The translations under genes and the position numbers were made by a program. This document shows, piece by piece, positions 1 through 5,938 of a DNA stretch of 8,799 bases (its first letter is position 1; the number at the start of each line of letters is the position of its first letter). Source of the DNA: Gammaproteobacteria bacterium (GTDB lineage: Bacteria > Pseudomonadota > Gammaproteobacteria > Pseudomonadales > Oleiphilaceae); assembly GCA_003695085.1 (NCBI GenBank), contig RFIV01000008.1, positions 1-8,799 on the forward strand. The letters are read 5' to 3'. The notes below the pieces were generated by a model. That model was not told where the DNA came from. It searched no databases and saw only the letters and a program-made list of their open reading frames with translations.

Positions 1-895
1 CCGCCAGAAGCAGATCATAGGGACGCTGCCAGAGCCGGAATACCCATACGACCAGCCCAGCCAGGCCCATGAACGCAGCGCGCATCACGGGTATGCCTGC
101 CCCTGTCAGCACAACATAGGCGCCCAACAGAACGGTACTGCTCACCAGCAGCGGTAAACGCCACTGACGCTCACCCAGGCCCAGCCGCCGCCTGAGATAA
201 TTCATGGCCCAGGCCCAGGCACCGAGCAAGGCGCCGACATGCAGGCCCGACACCACAAGCAAATGCATTAAGCCGCTATCCGCCAATATCTGCCACTGCT
301 CAGGCGACAGATCCCGGGTACGCCCGAGCGTCAGCGCAGAGATGGAGGGTTCGTGCGCCCGGCCCCGGGCCGGCCGGAAGGGTTCGGGCAGGGGCTCGCC
401 TTGCCCGAAATATAACGTGCGGACGATAACCTTTGCACGCCGGGCAGGGCTTCGCCATTGCACCGGAACCGAATAACTGCCCTGATTTCGCCAGTATGGA
501 ACGGGCTTGAGCCTGGCTTCTGCCACAAATCCACCCGAGGGGACCGTATCTTGCCTGCACCGGTTGCAAAACAGATCCAGCCGTACCCCTTCCCACGCAG
601 GCCAGGGGGATTCGGACAGCGTGCAGGCTCGCCCGGCCAGGCCTCCATGCGCGGGCGACTCCCAATTTTGGCAACCGGTAAACGCCAGACGGTAATGAGC
701 TTGATAGGCCTCGGTTGGCAGCGCAAACGCAGTATAGTAAGTCTGCACCACGCCACCCATGAGCGCACCGGTTGTCAAACAGAACACCGCACGGCGAAAC
801 GGCAAACCGCGCCAAAGCAAGGCCACGCCCAGCCAGGCACCCTGCAATCCGGTCACATGCTCGCCCAGCACGATTCCGGCAACCCAAGCCCACAT
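1..895 (-). CDS. comEC: ComEC/Rec2 family DNA uptake channel protein, N-terminal part (partial)
   Basis: ComEC forms the inner-membrane channel that carries single-stranded DNA into the cytoplasm during natural transformation. I translated the minus strand directly: an ATG at 895 opens a frame with no stop to the left edge (298 codons), and an in-frame TAA lies just upstream of the ATG. Residues 1-60 are hydrophobic, about 65-165 fit the OB-fold (DUF4131) region, and from about 185 the Competence domain begins. The diagnostic motifs are a LMHLLVVSGLHVG segment (209-221), a TGAGIPVMRAAFM segment (264-276) and the start of a further helix at PYDLLLA. Family members usually run about 700-800 residues, so the remaining membrane helices and the C-terminal metallo-beta-lactamase-like domain lie outside. 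A G-rich stretch just upstream of the ATG may be a weak ribosome site. It is divergent from the DUF2062 gene, a common neighbour. Confidence 0.9.
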   Translation of the reverse strand, partial: MWAWVAGIVLGEHVTGLQGAWLGVALLWRGLPFRRAVFCLTTGALMGGVVQTYYTAFALPTEAYQAHYRLAFTGCQNWESPAHGGLAGRACTLSESPWPAWEGVRLDLFCNRCRQDTVPSGGFVAEARLKPVPYWRNQGSYSVPVQWRSPARRAKVIVRTLYFGQGEPLPEPFRPARGRAHEPSISALTLGRTRDLSPEQWQILADSGLMHLLVVSGLHVGALLGAWAWAMNYLRRRLGLGERQWRLPLLVSSTVLLGAYVVLTGAGIPVMRAAFMGLAGLVVWVFRLWQRPYDLLLA

Positions 896-985
896 CCCTG
901 TCCCCCCGGGTGAAGTCGAGGCTATTTAATTCTTGCCAAAGACACACTACACTAGCGCTCTCGCATCCTGCGGTCGCGGCCCCGT
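896..985. promoter_or_regulatory. Divergent intergenic region between comEC and the DUF2062 gene
   Basis: These 90 bases separate two divergently transcribed genes and must hold both promoters unless one lies further inside a gene. On the plus strand TACACT at 948-953 resembles a -10 box, and TTTAAT at 925-930 is a poor -35 candidate 17 bases upstream. A TTGCCA at 933-938 is a better -35 match but lies only 9 bases away. On the minus strand an AT-rich patch around 922-931 could serve comEC. No terminator or clear operator repeat was seen. The box assignments are inference from weak matches. Confidence 0.3.
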
Positions 986-1519
986 ATGCCCAAGAATCTG
1001 ATCAAGAAATATCTGCCCGATCCGAACAAGATCAAGGATATCAAATCCCTGCATTTTCTCGGAGAGGTACTTCACGAACCGAACCTGTGGCATATCAATC
1101 GCCACTCCGTTCGCCGTGCCATGATGATAGGCCTGTTCTGGGCATTCATTCCCATGCCCTTCCAGATGGTTGCTGCCGCATTCTGTGCGCTGCGCTTCAA
1201 CGCCAATCTGCCATTGTCGGTGGCGCTGGTCTGGATCTCCAACCCCTTGACCATGCCCCCCATCTTCTATTTCAACTATCTGTTTGGCGCCTGGATTCTG
1301 GGTACCGATACGCAGGATTACAGTTTTGAACTGAGCTGGGAGTGGCTGTCACACAACCTGGCCGAGGTCGGCATTCCCCTGTACTTCGGTTCTGCTGTGC
1401 TCGGATTGCTGTTCGGGAGCGTTGCTTACCTGTTGGTGGAATGGCTCTGGCGGCGCAAGATCCGCAAGGACTGGGCCGACCGCCAGAGCAGACACTCATC
1501 AGGCAACTCGCATCAGTGA
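986..1519 (+). CDS. DUF2062 domain-containing inner-membrane protein
   Basis: This 177-residue protein fits the DUF2062 family, small membrane proteins of unknown biochemical function. A basic N-terminus (NLIKKYLPDPNKIK) precedes hydrophobic segments at roughly 44-68, 75-105 and 128-155, followed by a basic tail (LWRRKIRKDW). Family hallmarks visible are PMPFQM (56-61) and SNPLTMPPIFYFNYLFG (85-101). The ATG at 986 has no strong Shine-Dalgarno sequence upstream, but the N-terminal basic segment is typical of the family, so I keep it. It is divergent from comEC, a pairing I recall from other gammaproteobacteria, but a role in DNA uptake is not established. The stop overlaps the convergent copper chaperone gene by 7 bp. 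Confidence 0.88.
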   Translation: MPKNLIKKYLPDPNKIKDIKSLHFLGEVLHEPNLWHINRHSVRRAMMIGLFWAFIPMPFQMVAAAFCALRFNANLPLSVALVWISNPLTMPPIFYFNYLFGAWILGTDTQDYSFELSWEWLSHNLAEVGIPLYFGSAVLGLLFGSVAYLLVEWLWRRKIRKDWADRQSRHSSGNSHQ

Positions 1520-1968
1520 TGCATGCCCGAATGTGACGGTACGTCGTCTGGCTTCCGCCACGGGAAAGCCACCTTCAGTGACTCCCCACCGTCAAACGTC
1601 AGCGTGATCACGGCGTCTGTCATTGTTGGGTGAGCCTTGAGCCCGAAGATCATGAGATGATCTCCGCCGGGCCTGAACGCATGCTTGCCCCCGGGCACCA
1701 GCTGCACCCCGCCCTCAATGGGACGCATATGCATGACGCCATTCTTCATGGCCATGGTATGCAACTCAATTTTTTTCGCACCCTCCCACCGGGCACCTGT
1801 CAATGTCACGGGGTCCACCCCCGTGTTGTGCAGCACCATATACGCCGCAGTCATCGCCTTCCCCGGGAGCGGCAACTTGATCCAGGCCTGTTCCACCCGA
1901 ACCTGAAGCTCAGCCCACGCCATCTGACTCCCGAGAGCCAACAATACGATCCCCAACCATCTGGTCAT
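1513..1968 (-). CDS. Periplasmic copper chaperone, PCu(A)C family
   Basis: PCu(A)C proteins bind Cu(I) in the periplasm and pass it on, in several species to the CuA site of cytochrome c oxidase. The 151-residue product starts with a signal peptide (about 1-19, cleavage likely after AWA) and continues as a cupredoxin-like domain. The copper motif is complete: H70, then ten residues to M81, then H104 and M106 in a HLMIFGLK segment, close to the published H-X10-M-X21-H-X-M pattern (22 intervening residues by my count). The tail ends SHSGMHH, a possible extra metal site. An AGAAGGAA ribosome site sits about 7 bases before the ATG. A DUF2946-like gene lies 91 bp upstream in the same direction, so the two may be co-transcribed. 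The stop codon is 7 bp inside the convergent DUF2062 gene. Confidence 0.92.
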   Translation of the reverse strand: MTRWLGIVLLALGSQMAWAELQVRVEQAWIKLPLPGKAMTAAYMVLHNTGVDPVTLTGARWEGAKKIELHTMAMKNGVMHMRPIEGGVQLVPGGKHAFRPGGDHLMIFGLKAHPTMTDAVITLTFDGGESLKVAFPWRKPDDVPSHSGMHH

Positions 1969-2059
1969 GTGAATTTCCTTCTGAAAAATGTCAAGACATA
2001 CACCGGCCAGCGCCCATAAGCGATGCCGGAAAACTCATTCAATAAAAGAGGACGGAAAA

Positions 2060-2422
2060 TCAGCCCCGCAAGGGCGGATCACGTGCACTGGGCCGATGTG
2101 GGCGAGGTACGGGCGCACCGGCCCACCCCGGCAAGGTGTTGGTGGGCGTGACTGCAGCAATTTTTCCGTAGCCCGATGCGGGAATGGCAGCTTGAGAATG
2201 ACAACACTGCAGGCAATGTACGCAGACATCGGGGGCGCCCTGTTTGCCCTGGGCCCCATCCGCCTGCATGGCGCACAGTTGCCACACAGGATCGGCCTGC
2301 ACGGAGTTTACTCTGCAGTCGGGCTGCGCCAAAATGACGGCCAGACACACGCACGCTACCAGACCCTGGATCAGCCACGGGCGGCGCATGCGGGACAGAA
2401 CCGGAACAGGACGCTTTCTCAT
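2060..2422 (-). CDS. Small Cys/His-rich DUF2946-like protein
   Basis: This 120-residue product resembles DUF2946 proteins, which have no established function and are often found next to copper-handling genes. One hydrophobic segment at about 17-33 could be a signal anchor. The rest is predicted outside the cytoplasm and carries a dense cluster CVHCLQCCHS (67-76), with further Cys at 36 and 50. The C-terminus is proline- and arginine-rich and ends RDPPLRG, like the RGPP-type ends I recall in this family. The start is uncertain: the ATG at 2422 has only a weak purine-rich stretch upstream, an ATG at 2389 would also leave an intact hydrophobic segment, and a GTG at 2446 is possible. Cys/His content and the PCu(A)C gene downstream suggest a role in copper or other thiophilic metal handling, which is inference. 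Confidence 0.68.
   Translation of the reverse strand: MRKRPVPVLSRMRRPWLIQGLVACVCLAVILAQPDCRVNSVQADPVWQLCAMQADGAQGKQGAPDVCVHCLQCCHSQAAIPASGYGKIAAVTPTNTLPGWAGAPVPRPHRPSARDPPLRG
2408..2411 (+). promoter_or_regulatory. Ribosome binding site setting the DAHP synthase start
   Basis: AGGA lies 9 bases before the ATG at 2421. The reading frame stays open far upstream (to about 2244), but that extension encodes a low-complexity, Cys/His/Arg-rich stretch antisense to the DUF2946-like gene. The family N-terminus (hydrophobic beta-strand MLLIL) begins exactly at 2421, so this site decides the start. Confidence 0.55.
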
Positions 2423-3542
2423 GCTGCTTATTCTACACGCGAACACGGATCAAACCAGCGCACCTTACCAACAACTGATCCAGTATCTGAACAAACTGCC
2501 GGGTGTCGAGCATCGCATACACGATGTGCAAGGCTCCGAACAGCGGCTCACCGAGATTTATCTCATTGGCAATACATCCGCACTCAACAAGGATGAAATC
2601 GAATCCTTCGAAGTGGTTGAGCGAGTGATCCGCATCTCGGACGAATTCCGAATCCTCGGTCGGCACAAGGACGCCAACCGGGCGTCGGGCTTTGACTACC
2701 AGGGCCTGCACTTTGACCAGGATACCTTTCACCTGTTTGCCGGCCTGTGCGCCGTGGACAACCCGGATCATGTAGAGCAAATGATGCGCGTACTTCAGCG
2801 CAACGGACAGGTCTGCACCCGCATGGGCGCGTACAAGCCACGCACCAGTCCCTATGCCTTTCAGGGTCACGGGAAAAGCTGCCTGCCATGGGTGTTTGAC
2901 CTGGCTGGCAAATACGGCATCCGGGTCATCGCCATGGAAGTCACCCATGAATCCCATGTGGAAGAAATCAATGAAGCACTGGAACGCACCGGCCGCCCCA
3001 CGGGTGTGATGCTTCAGATCGGCACCCGCAACACGCAGAATTTTGAGTTGCTCAAGGCTGTTGGCAGACAGAGAACCTATCCGGTGCTGCTCAAGCGCGG
3101 TTTCGGCATCACGCTGATGGAGTCTCTGAATGCTGCGGAGTATCTGGCAAGCGAGGGCAATTCCAACGTGATATTCTGCCTGCGCGGGATGAAGACCGAC
3201 GGTGGCAAGCCACATCGCAACATGGTGGACTTTGCCCATGTGCCTGTCGTCAAGCGGCTGACCCGCATGCCTGTGTGCATTGACCCCTCCCATTCAGTCG
3301 GCAGCCGCGACCGTTGCCCGGACGGGATTCTCGACGTGGCCCACGTGACGGCGCAGGGCATTGTCGCCGGTGCCAACATGGTGCTCGTGGACTTCCACCC
3401 ACACCCCGAGAAAGCGCTCGTGGATGGCCCGCAAGCTTTGCTGCTCTCCGAGCTTGAGCGGTATATCGAAGATATACAACTCACGCGTGAAATGTATGCC
3501 AAACGGGTCGAACTCTGGAATCGCGGGGACATCAGCGCGTGA
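2421..3542 (+). CDS. aroF: 3-deoxy-7-phosphoheptulonate (DAHP) synthase, class I-beta with N-terminal ferredoxin-like domain
   Basis: DAHP synthase condenses phosphoenolpyruvate and erythrose 4-phosphate, the first step of the shikimate pathway, in the cytoplasm. The 373-residue product matches the Thermotoga-type layout: residues 1-75 resemble the ferredoxin-like regulatory domain, and about 90-350 the TIM-barrel. Visible motifs are FAGLCAVD (metal Cys, C110), KPRTSPYAFQG (139-149), QIGTRNTQNF (199-208), PVLLKRG (221-227), CIDPSHS (286-292) and a VDFHPHPEKALVDGPQ segment (323-338). Deviations from the usual pattern: the metal-ligand Glu before HP is Asp (D324), the CERG motif reads CLRG (253-256), and the usual FETATR stretch is replaced by DGGKPHR. 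It may therefore be a divergent DAHP synthase or a related PEP-dependent aldolase. Its start is back to back with the DUF2946-like gene, and its stop overlaps the next gene by 4 bp. Confidence 0.85.
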   Translation: MLLILHANTDQTSAPYQQLIQYLNKLPGVEHRIHDVQGSEQRLTEIYLIGNTSALNKDEIESFEVVERVIRISDEFRILGRHKDANRASGFDYQGLHFDQDTFHLFAGLCAVDNPDHVEQMMRVLQRNGQVCTRMGAYKPRTSPYAFQGHGKSCLPWVFDLAGKYGIRVIAMEVTHESHVEEINEALERTGRPTGVMLQIGTRNTQNFELLKAVGRQRTYPVLLKRGFGITLMESLNAAEYLASEGNSNVIFCLRGMKTDGGKPHRNMVDFAHVPVVKRLTRMPVCIDPSHSVGSRDRCPDGILDVAHVTAQGIVAGANMVLVDFHPHPEKALVDGPQALLLSELERYIEDIQLTREMYAKRVELWNRGDISA

Positions 3543-4279
3543 TTGTCATCGGTCACAGGGGGGCCAGAGGCGAAGTCCCCGAAAATACACTTGAAGGCTT
3601 TCTCCATGCTTATGAGCATGGCATCCGACATTTCGAGCTCGATGTCCAGATCAGTCAGGATGGCCATCTGGTCGTTCACCACGACCTGACGCTCAGGCGA
3701 ACCACCGGCCACAAGGGTCGCACACACCACCATGATGCAACGGTATTGGCCGGGCTGGACGCCCGCTTCAACACACCGCCCTGGCCTGATCGAATCGGTG
3801 TCCCCAAACTCGAGTCCGTGCTCGAGGCTCTGCCAGAGGTCGAAAGCTTCCAACTGGAGGTCAAGGACACGGGAAGTCGGCAACTTCAGCAGATATCGAA
3901 GGCGCTCACGCGGCTGCTGGCCGGCCGTGAAAGAGAGCGTTGCGCCGTCACTTCCGGTGCCTTCGACTGGATTACCACCTTCAAGCATGAGCACCCGCAT
4001 ATCCGCACCGGCGTCGTCGTGGAGTATGCCTGGCAGCGGCCGCTGGACAAGCTGCGCCGCACGGGGGCAGATATCTTCGTGCTCAGCAAGAGCCTGGTAA
4101 CGCAACAGCGTGTCGTCCGTGCCCATGAGCTGGGGCGAGAAGTATCAGTCTGGACGGTAAACGACGTGCATACAGCGTTGAGAATGGCACAGCTGGGGGT
4201 CGACAGTCTGATCACCGACTACCCAAGCCACATGCTCAAAGTCGTGACCGGGCAGTCGGCAGCACGTTGTGCGCCCTAG
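3539..4279 (+). CDS. ugpQ: Cytoplasmic glycerophosphodiester phosphodiesterase (GDPD family)
   Basis: This enzyme hydrolyses glycerophosphodiesters from phospholipid turnover to glycerol 3-phosphate and an alcohol. The 246-residue product has no signal peptide, matching the cytoplasmic UgpQ branch rather than periplasmic GlpQ. Catalytic features are in place: HRG at 6-8, PENT at 14-17, E33 and D35 in FELDV, H48 in VVHHD, E107 and K109 in LEVK, then VWTVND (204-209) and LITDYPS (224-230). The start is a GTG at 3539 whose last bases form the TGA of the DAHP synthase gene (GTGA, 4 bp overlap), so translation is probably coupled. A GGGGA about 11 bases upstream can act as ribosome site. The C-terminal tail after about 236 is unconserved-looking. 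The stop TAG sits in a CTAG shared with the convergent sthA gene. Confidence 0.92.
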   Translation: MIVIGHRGARGEVPENTLEGFLHAYEHGIRHFELDVQISQDGHLVVHHDLTLRRTTGHKGRTHHHDATVLAGLDARFNTPPWPDRIGVPKLESVLEALPEVESFQLEVKDTGSRQLQQISKALTRLLAGRERERCAVTSGAFDWITTFKHEHPHIRTGVVVEYAWQRPLDKLRRTGADIFVLSKSLVTQQRVVRAHELGREVSVWTVNDVHTALRMAQLGVDSLITDYPSHMLKVVTGQSAARCAP

Positions 4280-5670
4280 AAAATGCGACTCAGGCCATTC
4301 AGGGCAGCCACACGGTAAGCTTCCGCCATGGTGGGGTAGTTGAACGTCGTGTTGACGAAATAGTCCAGGGTATTGTGGCCTTCAGGCTGATTCATGATGG
4401 CCTGTCCAATGTGCACAATTTCAGACGCCTGGTCCCCGAAGCAGTGGATGCCAAGAATGGCGCGCGTATCCCGGTGAAACAGAATTTTCAGCATGCCTAC
4501 CGTTTCACCCGTAATCTGTGCGCGCGCCAGATCCTTGAAAAAGGCCTCTCCCACTTCATAGGGCACACAGGCCTGAGTCAGCTCCCGTTCGGTCTTGCCC
4601 ACGGAGCTGATCTCCGGAATGGTATAGATGCCGGTCGGTACGTCATCGACAAACCTGAATTCCCCGACTTCGGTCAGATCCTTGGCTGCTGAGCGGCCCT
4701 GATCATAGGCCGCGCTGGCAAGACTCGGCCAGCCGATCACATCGCCCACGGCATAGATGTTGGGCACCGCCGTCCGGTAATGATCATCCACCTCCAGCTG
4801 CCCCCGGCCGTTGGCTTCCAGACCGATATTCTCCAGTCCCAGCCGGTCGGTATTACCTGTCCGGCCGTTGCACCAGAGGAATGCGTCTGCTCGCAGGCGC
4901 TTGCCGGACTTGAGCGTGACAACCACCCCGCGATCGTCGCCCTTGACGGACTCATAGCATTCATTGTGCCGGATCAATACACCGTTATCGCGCAGGTGAT
5001 AGCTCAGTGCATCGGAGATTTCATCGTCCAGAAAGTTCAACAAGCGCTCGCCGGGATTGATGAGATCCACCTTGACGCCCAGGCCGCAGAATATCGAGGC
5101 ATACTCGCACCCGATGACACCGGCGCCATATACGATGAGTGTGCGCGGCGTGTGACTGAGCTTGAGAATCGTATCCGAGTTGTAAATCCTGTGATGACTG
5201 AAATCGATGTCCTCCGGGGCATACGGTCGCGACCCGGTTGCGATCACGAACTTCTGTGCATGCAGCACATCCTTGGCCGCCGTCCCACTCAGCACTTCGA
5301 CCCGGTGACTGTCCAGAAAGTGAGCACGCCCACGAAAGAGGTCCACTCGATTGCGAGCATAAAAGCGTGTACGCAATTTCACTTGCTTGGCAATGACCTT
5401 TTCGGCCGTGCGCAACACACGCGGGAAGGAGAACCACTTGGGCTCACCAATATCCCGGAACATGGTATTGGTATTGAAATCGATGACCTGTTTTACGGCG
5501 TGTCGCAAGGCCTTGGAAGGAATCGTGCCCAGGTGTGCGCAGTTGCCACCCACCTGAGGCTTTTCCTCGATCACGGCAACCCGCTTGCCGGCCTTGGTCG
5601 CCTGCATGGCCGCCCCTTCTCCCGCGGGGCCGGCACCGATCACGACCACATCGTAATGGTATTCCGCCAT
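4276..5670 (-). CDS. sthA: Soluble pyridine nucleotide transhydrogenase (SthA)
   Basis: SthA is a cytoplasmic flavoprotein that transfers hydride between NADPH and NAD+, chiefly to drain excess NADPH. The product is 464 residues, near the 466 of E. coli SthA. FAD-binding GAGPAGEGA lies at 12-20. The active-site segment reads NCAHLGTIPSKALRH (43-57), where the second Cys of the disulfide reductases is Thr (T49), the normal state for SthA and what separates it from lipoamide dehydrogenase and glutathione reductase. ATGSRPY is at 144-150, the NAD(P) fold GAGVIG at 182-187, and YAVGDVIG at 306-313. A C-terminal dimerisation domain includes FNYPTMAEAYR. A GGAGAGAG ribosome site precedes the ATG. 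It follows nqrM by 25 bp and is likely the last gene of the NQR operon. Its stop overlaps the convergent phosphodiesterase gene by 4 bp. Confidence 0.96.
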   Translation of the reverse strand: MAEYHYDVVVIGAGPAGEGAAMQATKAGKRVAVIEEKPQVGGNCAHLGTIPSKALRHAVKQVIDFNTNTMFRDIGEPKWFSFPRVLRTAEKVIAKQVKLRTRFYARNRVDLFRGRAHFLDSHRVEVLSGTAAKDVLHAQKFVIATGSRPYAPEDIDFSHHRIYNSDTILKLSHTPRTLIVYGAGVIGCEYASIFCGLGVKVDLINPGERLLNFLDDEISDALSYHLRDNGVLIRHNECYESVKGDDRGVVVTLKSGKRLRADAFLWCNGRTGNTDRLGLENIGLEANGRGQLEVDDHYRTAVPNIYAVGDVIGWPSLASAAYDQGRSAAKDLTEVGEFRFVDDVPTGIYTIPEISSVGKTERELTQACVPYEVGEAFFKDLARAQITGETVGMLKILFHRDTRAILGIHCFGDQASEIVHIGQAIMNQPEGHNTLDYFVNTTFNYPTMAEAYRVAALNGLSRIF

Positions 5671-5695
5671 TCACTCTCTCCGGATGGTTAAATGC

Positions 5696-5938
5696 TTACT
5701 TCCCGTCCTTCATTGCATCATGCGCCAACGATGTGTCTGCTTCCGACTGAGTGATCTTGTCTTTTTCTTTTTCGCATTTGTTCTTGTCGCCACCACAGAT
5801 GTCGCACGCGACGTCCATGCCCAGGGCGGACATGCCACCACAGGATCCACTGATCGGTTTGCGCCCCATGATCACGCCCACGGACATGGCCAAAATCACA
5901 ACGATAAAAAATCCGGCAACCAGTAAAAACGTACTCAT
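5696..5938 (-). CDS. nqrM: Na+-NQR maturation protein NqrM (DUF539)
   Basis: NqrM is an 80-residue membrane protein required to assemble active Na+-NQR, thought to help deliver iron for the centre held between NqrD and NqrE. One transmembrane helix covers about 4-24. Four Cys follow: C33 in GSCGGM, C45 and C48 in CDICGGD, and C55. In Vibrio harveyi the Cys at position 33 is reported as essential, and the spacing here puts a Cys at the same number. The charged tail (KCEKEKDK onward) is variable in the family. The ATG overlaps the apbE stop as ATGA, with an AGGAGT ribosome site inside apbE. Its place directly after apbE and nqrF is the expected family context. Confidence 0.95.
   Translation of the reverse strand: MSTFLLVAGFFIVVILAMSVGVIMGRKPISGSCGGMSALGMDVACDICGGDKNKCEKEKDKITQSEADTSLAHDAMKDGK

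Noticed and set aside
359..373. GC-rich inverted repeat (7 bp arms, 1 base spacer)
   Set aside because: It sits inside comEC coding sequence in a Pro/Arg-rich segment and is expected by chance at this local GC content.
300..947. Open frames of 145-215 codons on the minus strand over comEC
   Set aside because: Their translations are Arg/Gly/Pro-rich without family resemblance. The ComEC frame with its competence motifs occupies the same DNA.
1983..1998. TTGACA-like box on the minus strand ahead of the copper chaperone
   Set aside because: It lies about 20 bases before the ATG, so the matching -10 box would fall inside the coding sequence.
2003..2029. Possible hairpin between the DUF2946-like and PCu(A)C genes (CCGGC paired with GCCGG)
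   Set aside because: The stem is 5 bp with an imperfect interior and no T-run on either strand, so it does not qualify as a terminator.
2035..2259. Alternative 74-codon minus-strand frame near the DUF2946-like gene
   Set aside because: It overlaps the better candidate, lacks a family match, and the competing frame carries the Cys cluster and typical C-terminus.
2244..2420. N-terminal extension of the DAHP synthase frame
   Set aside because: The 59 extra codons are antisense to the DUF2946-like gene, look unlike any DAHP synthase, and the AGGA site plus family N-terminus point to 2421.
3077..4126. 349-codon minus-strand open frame
   Set aside because: It is antisense to both the DAHP synthase and phosphodiesterase genes, Ser/Arg-rich without domains, and explained by codon bias of the real genes.
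4780..5691. 303-codon plus-strand open frame
   Set aside because: It is antisense to sthA, with no recognisable domain and no ribosome site noticed.
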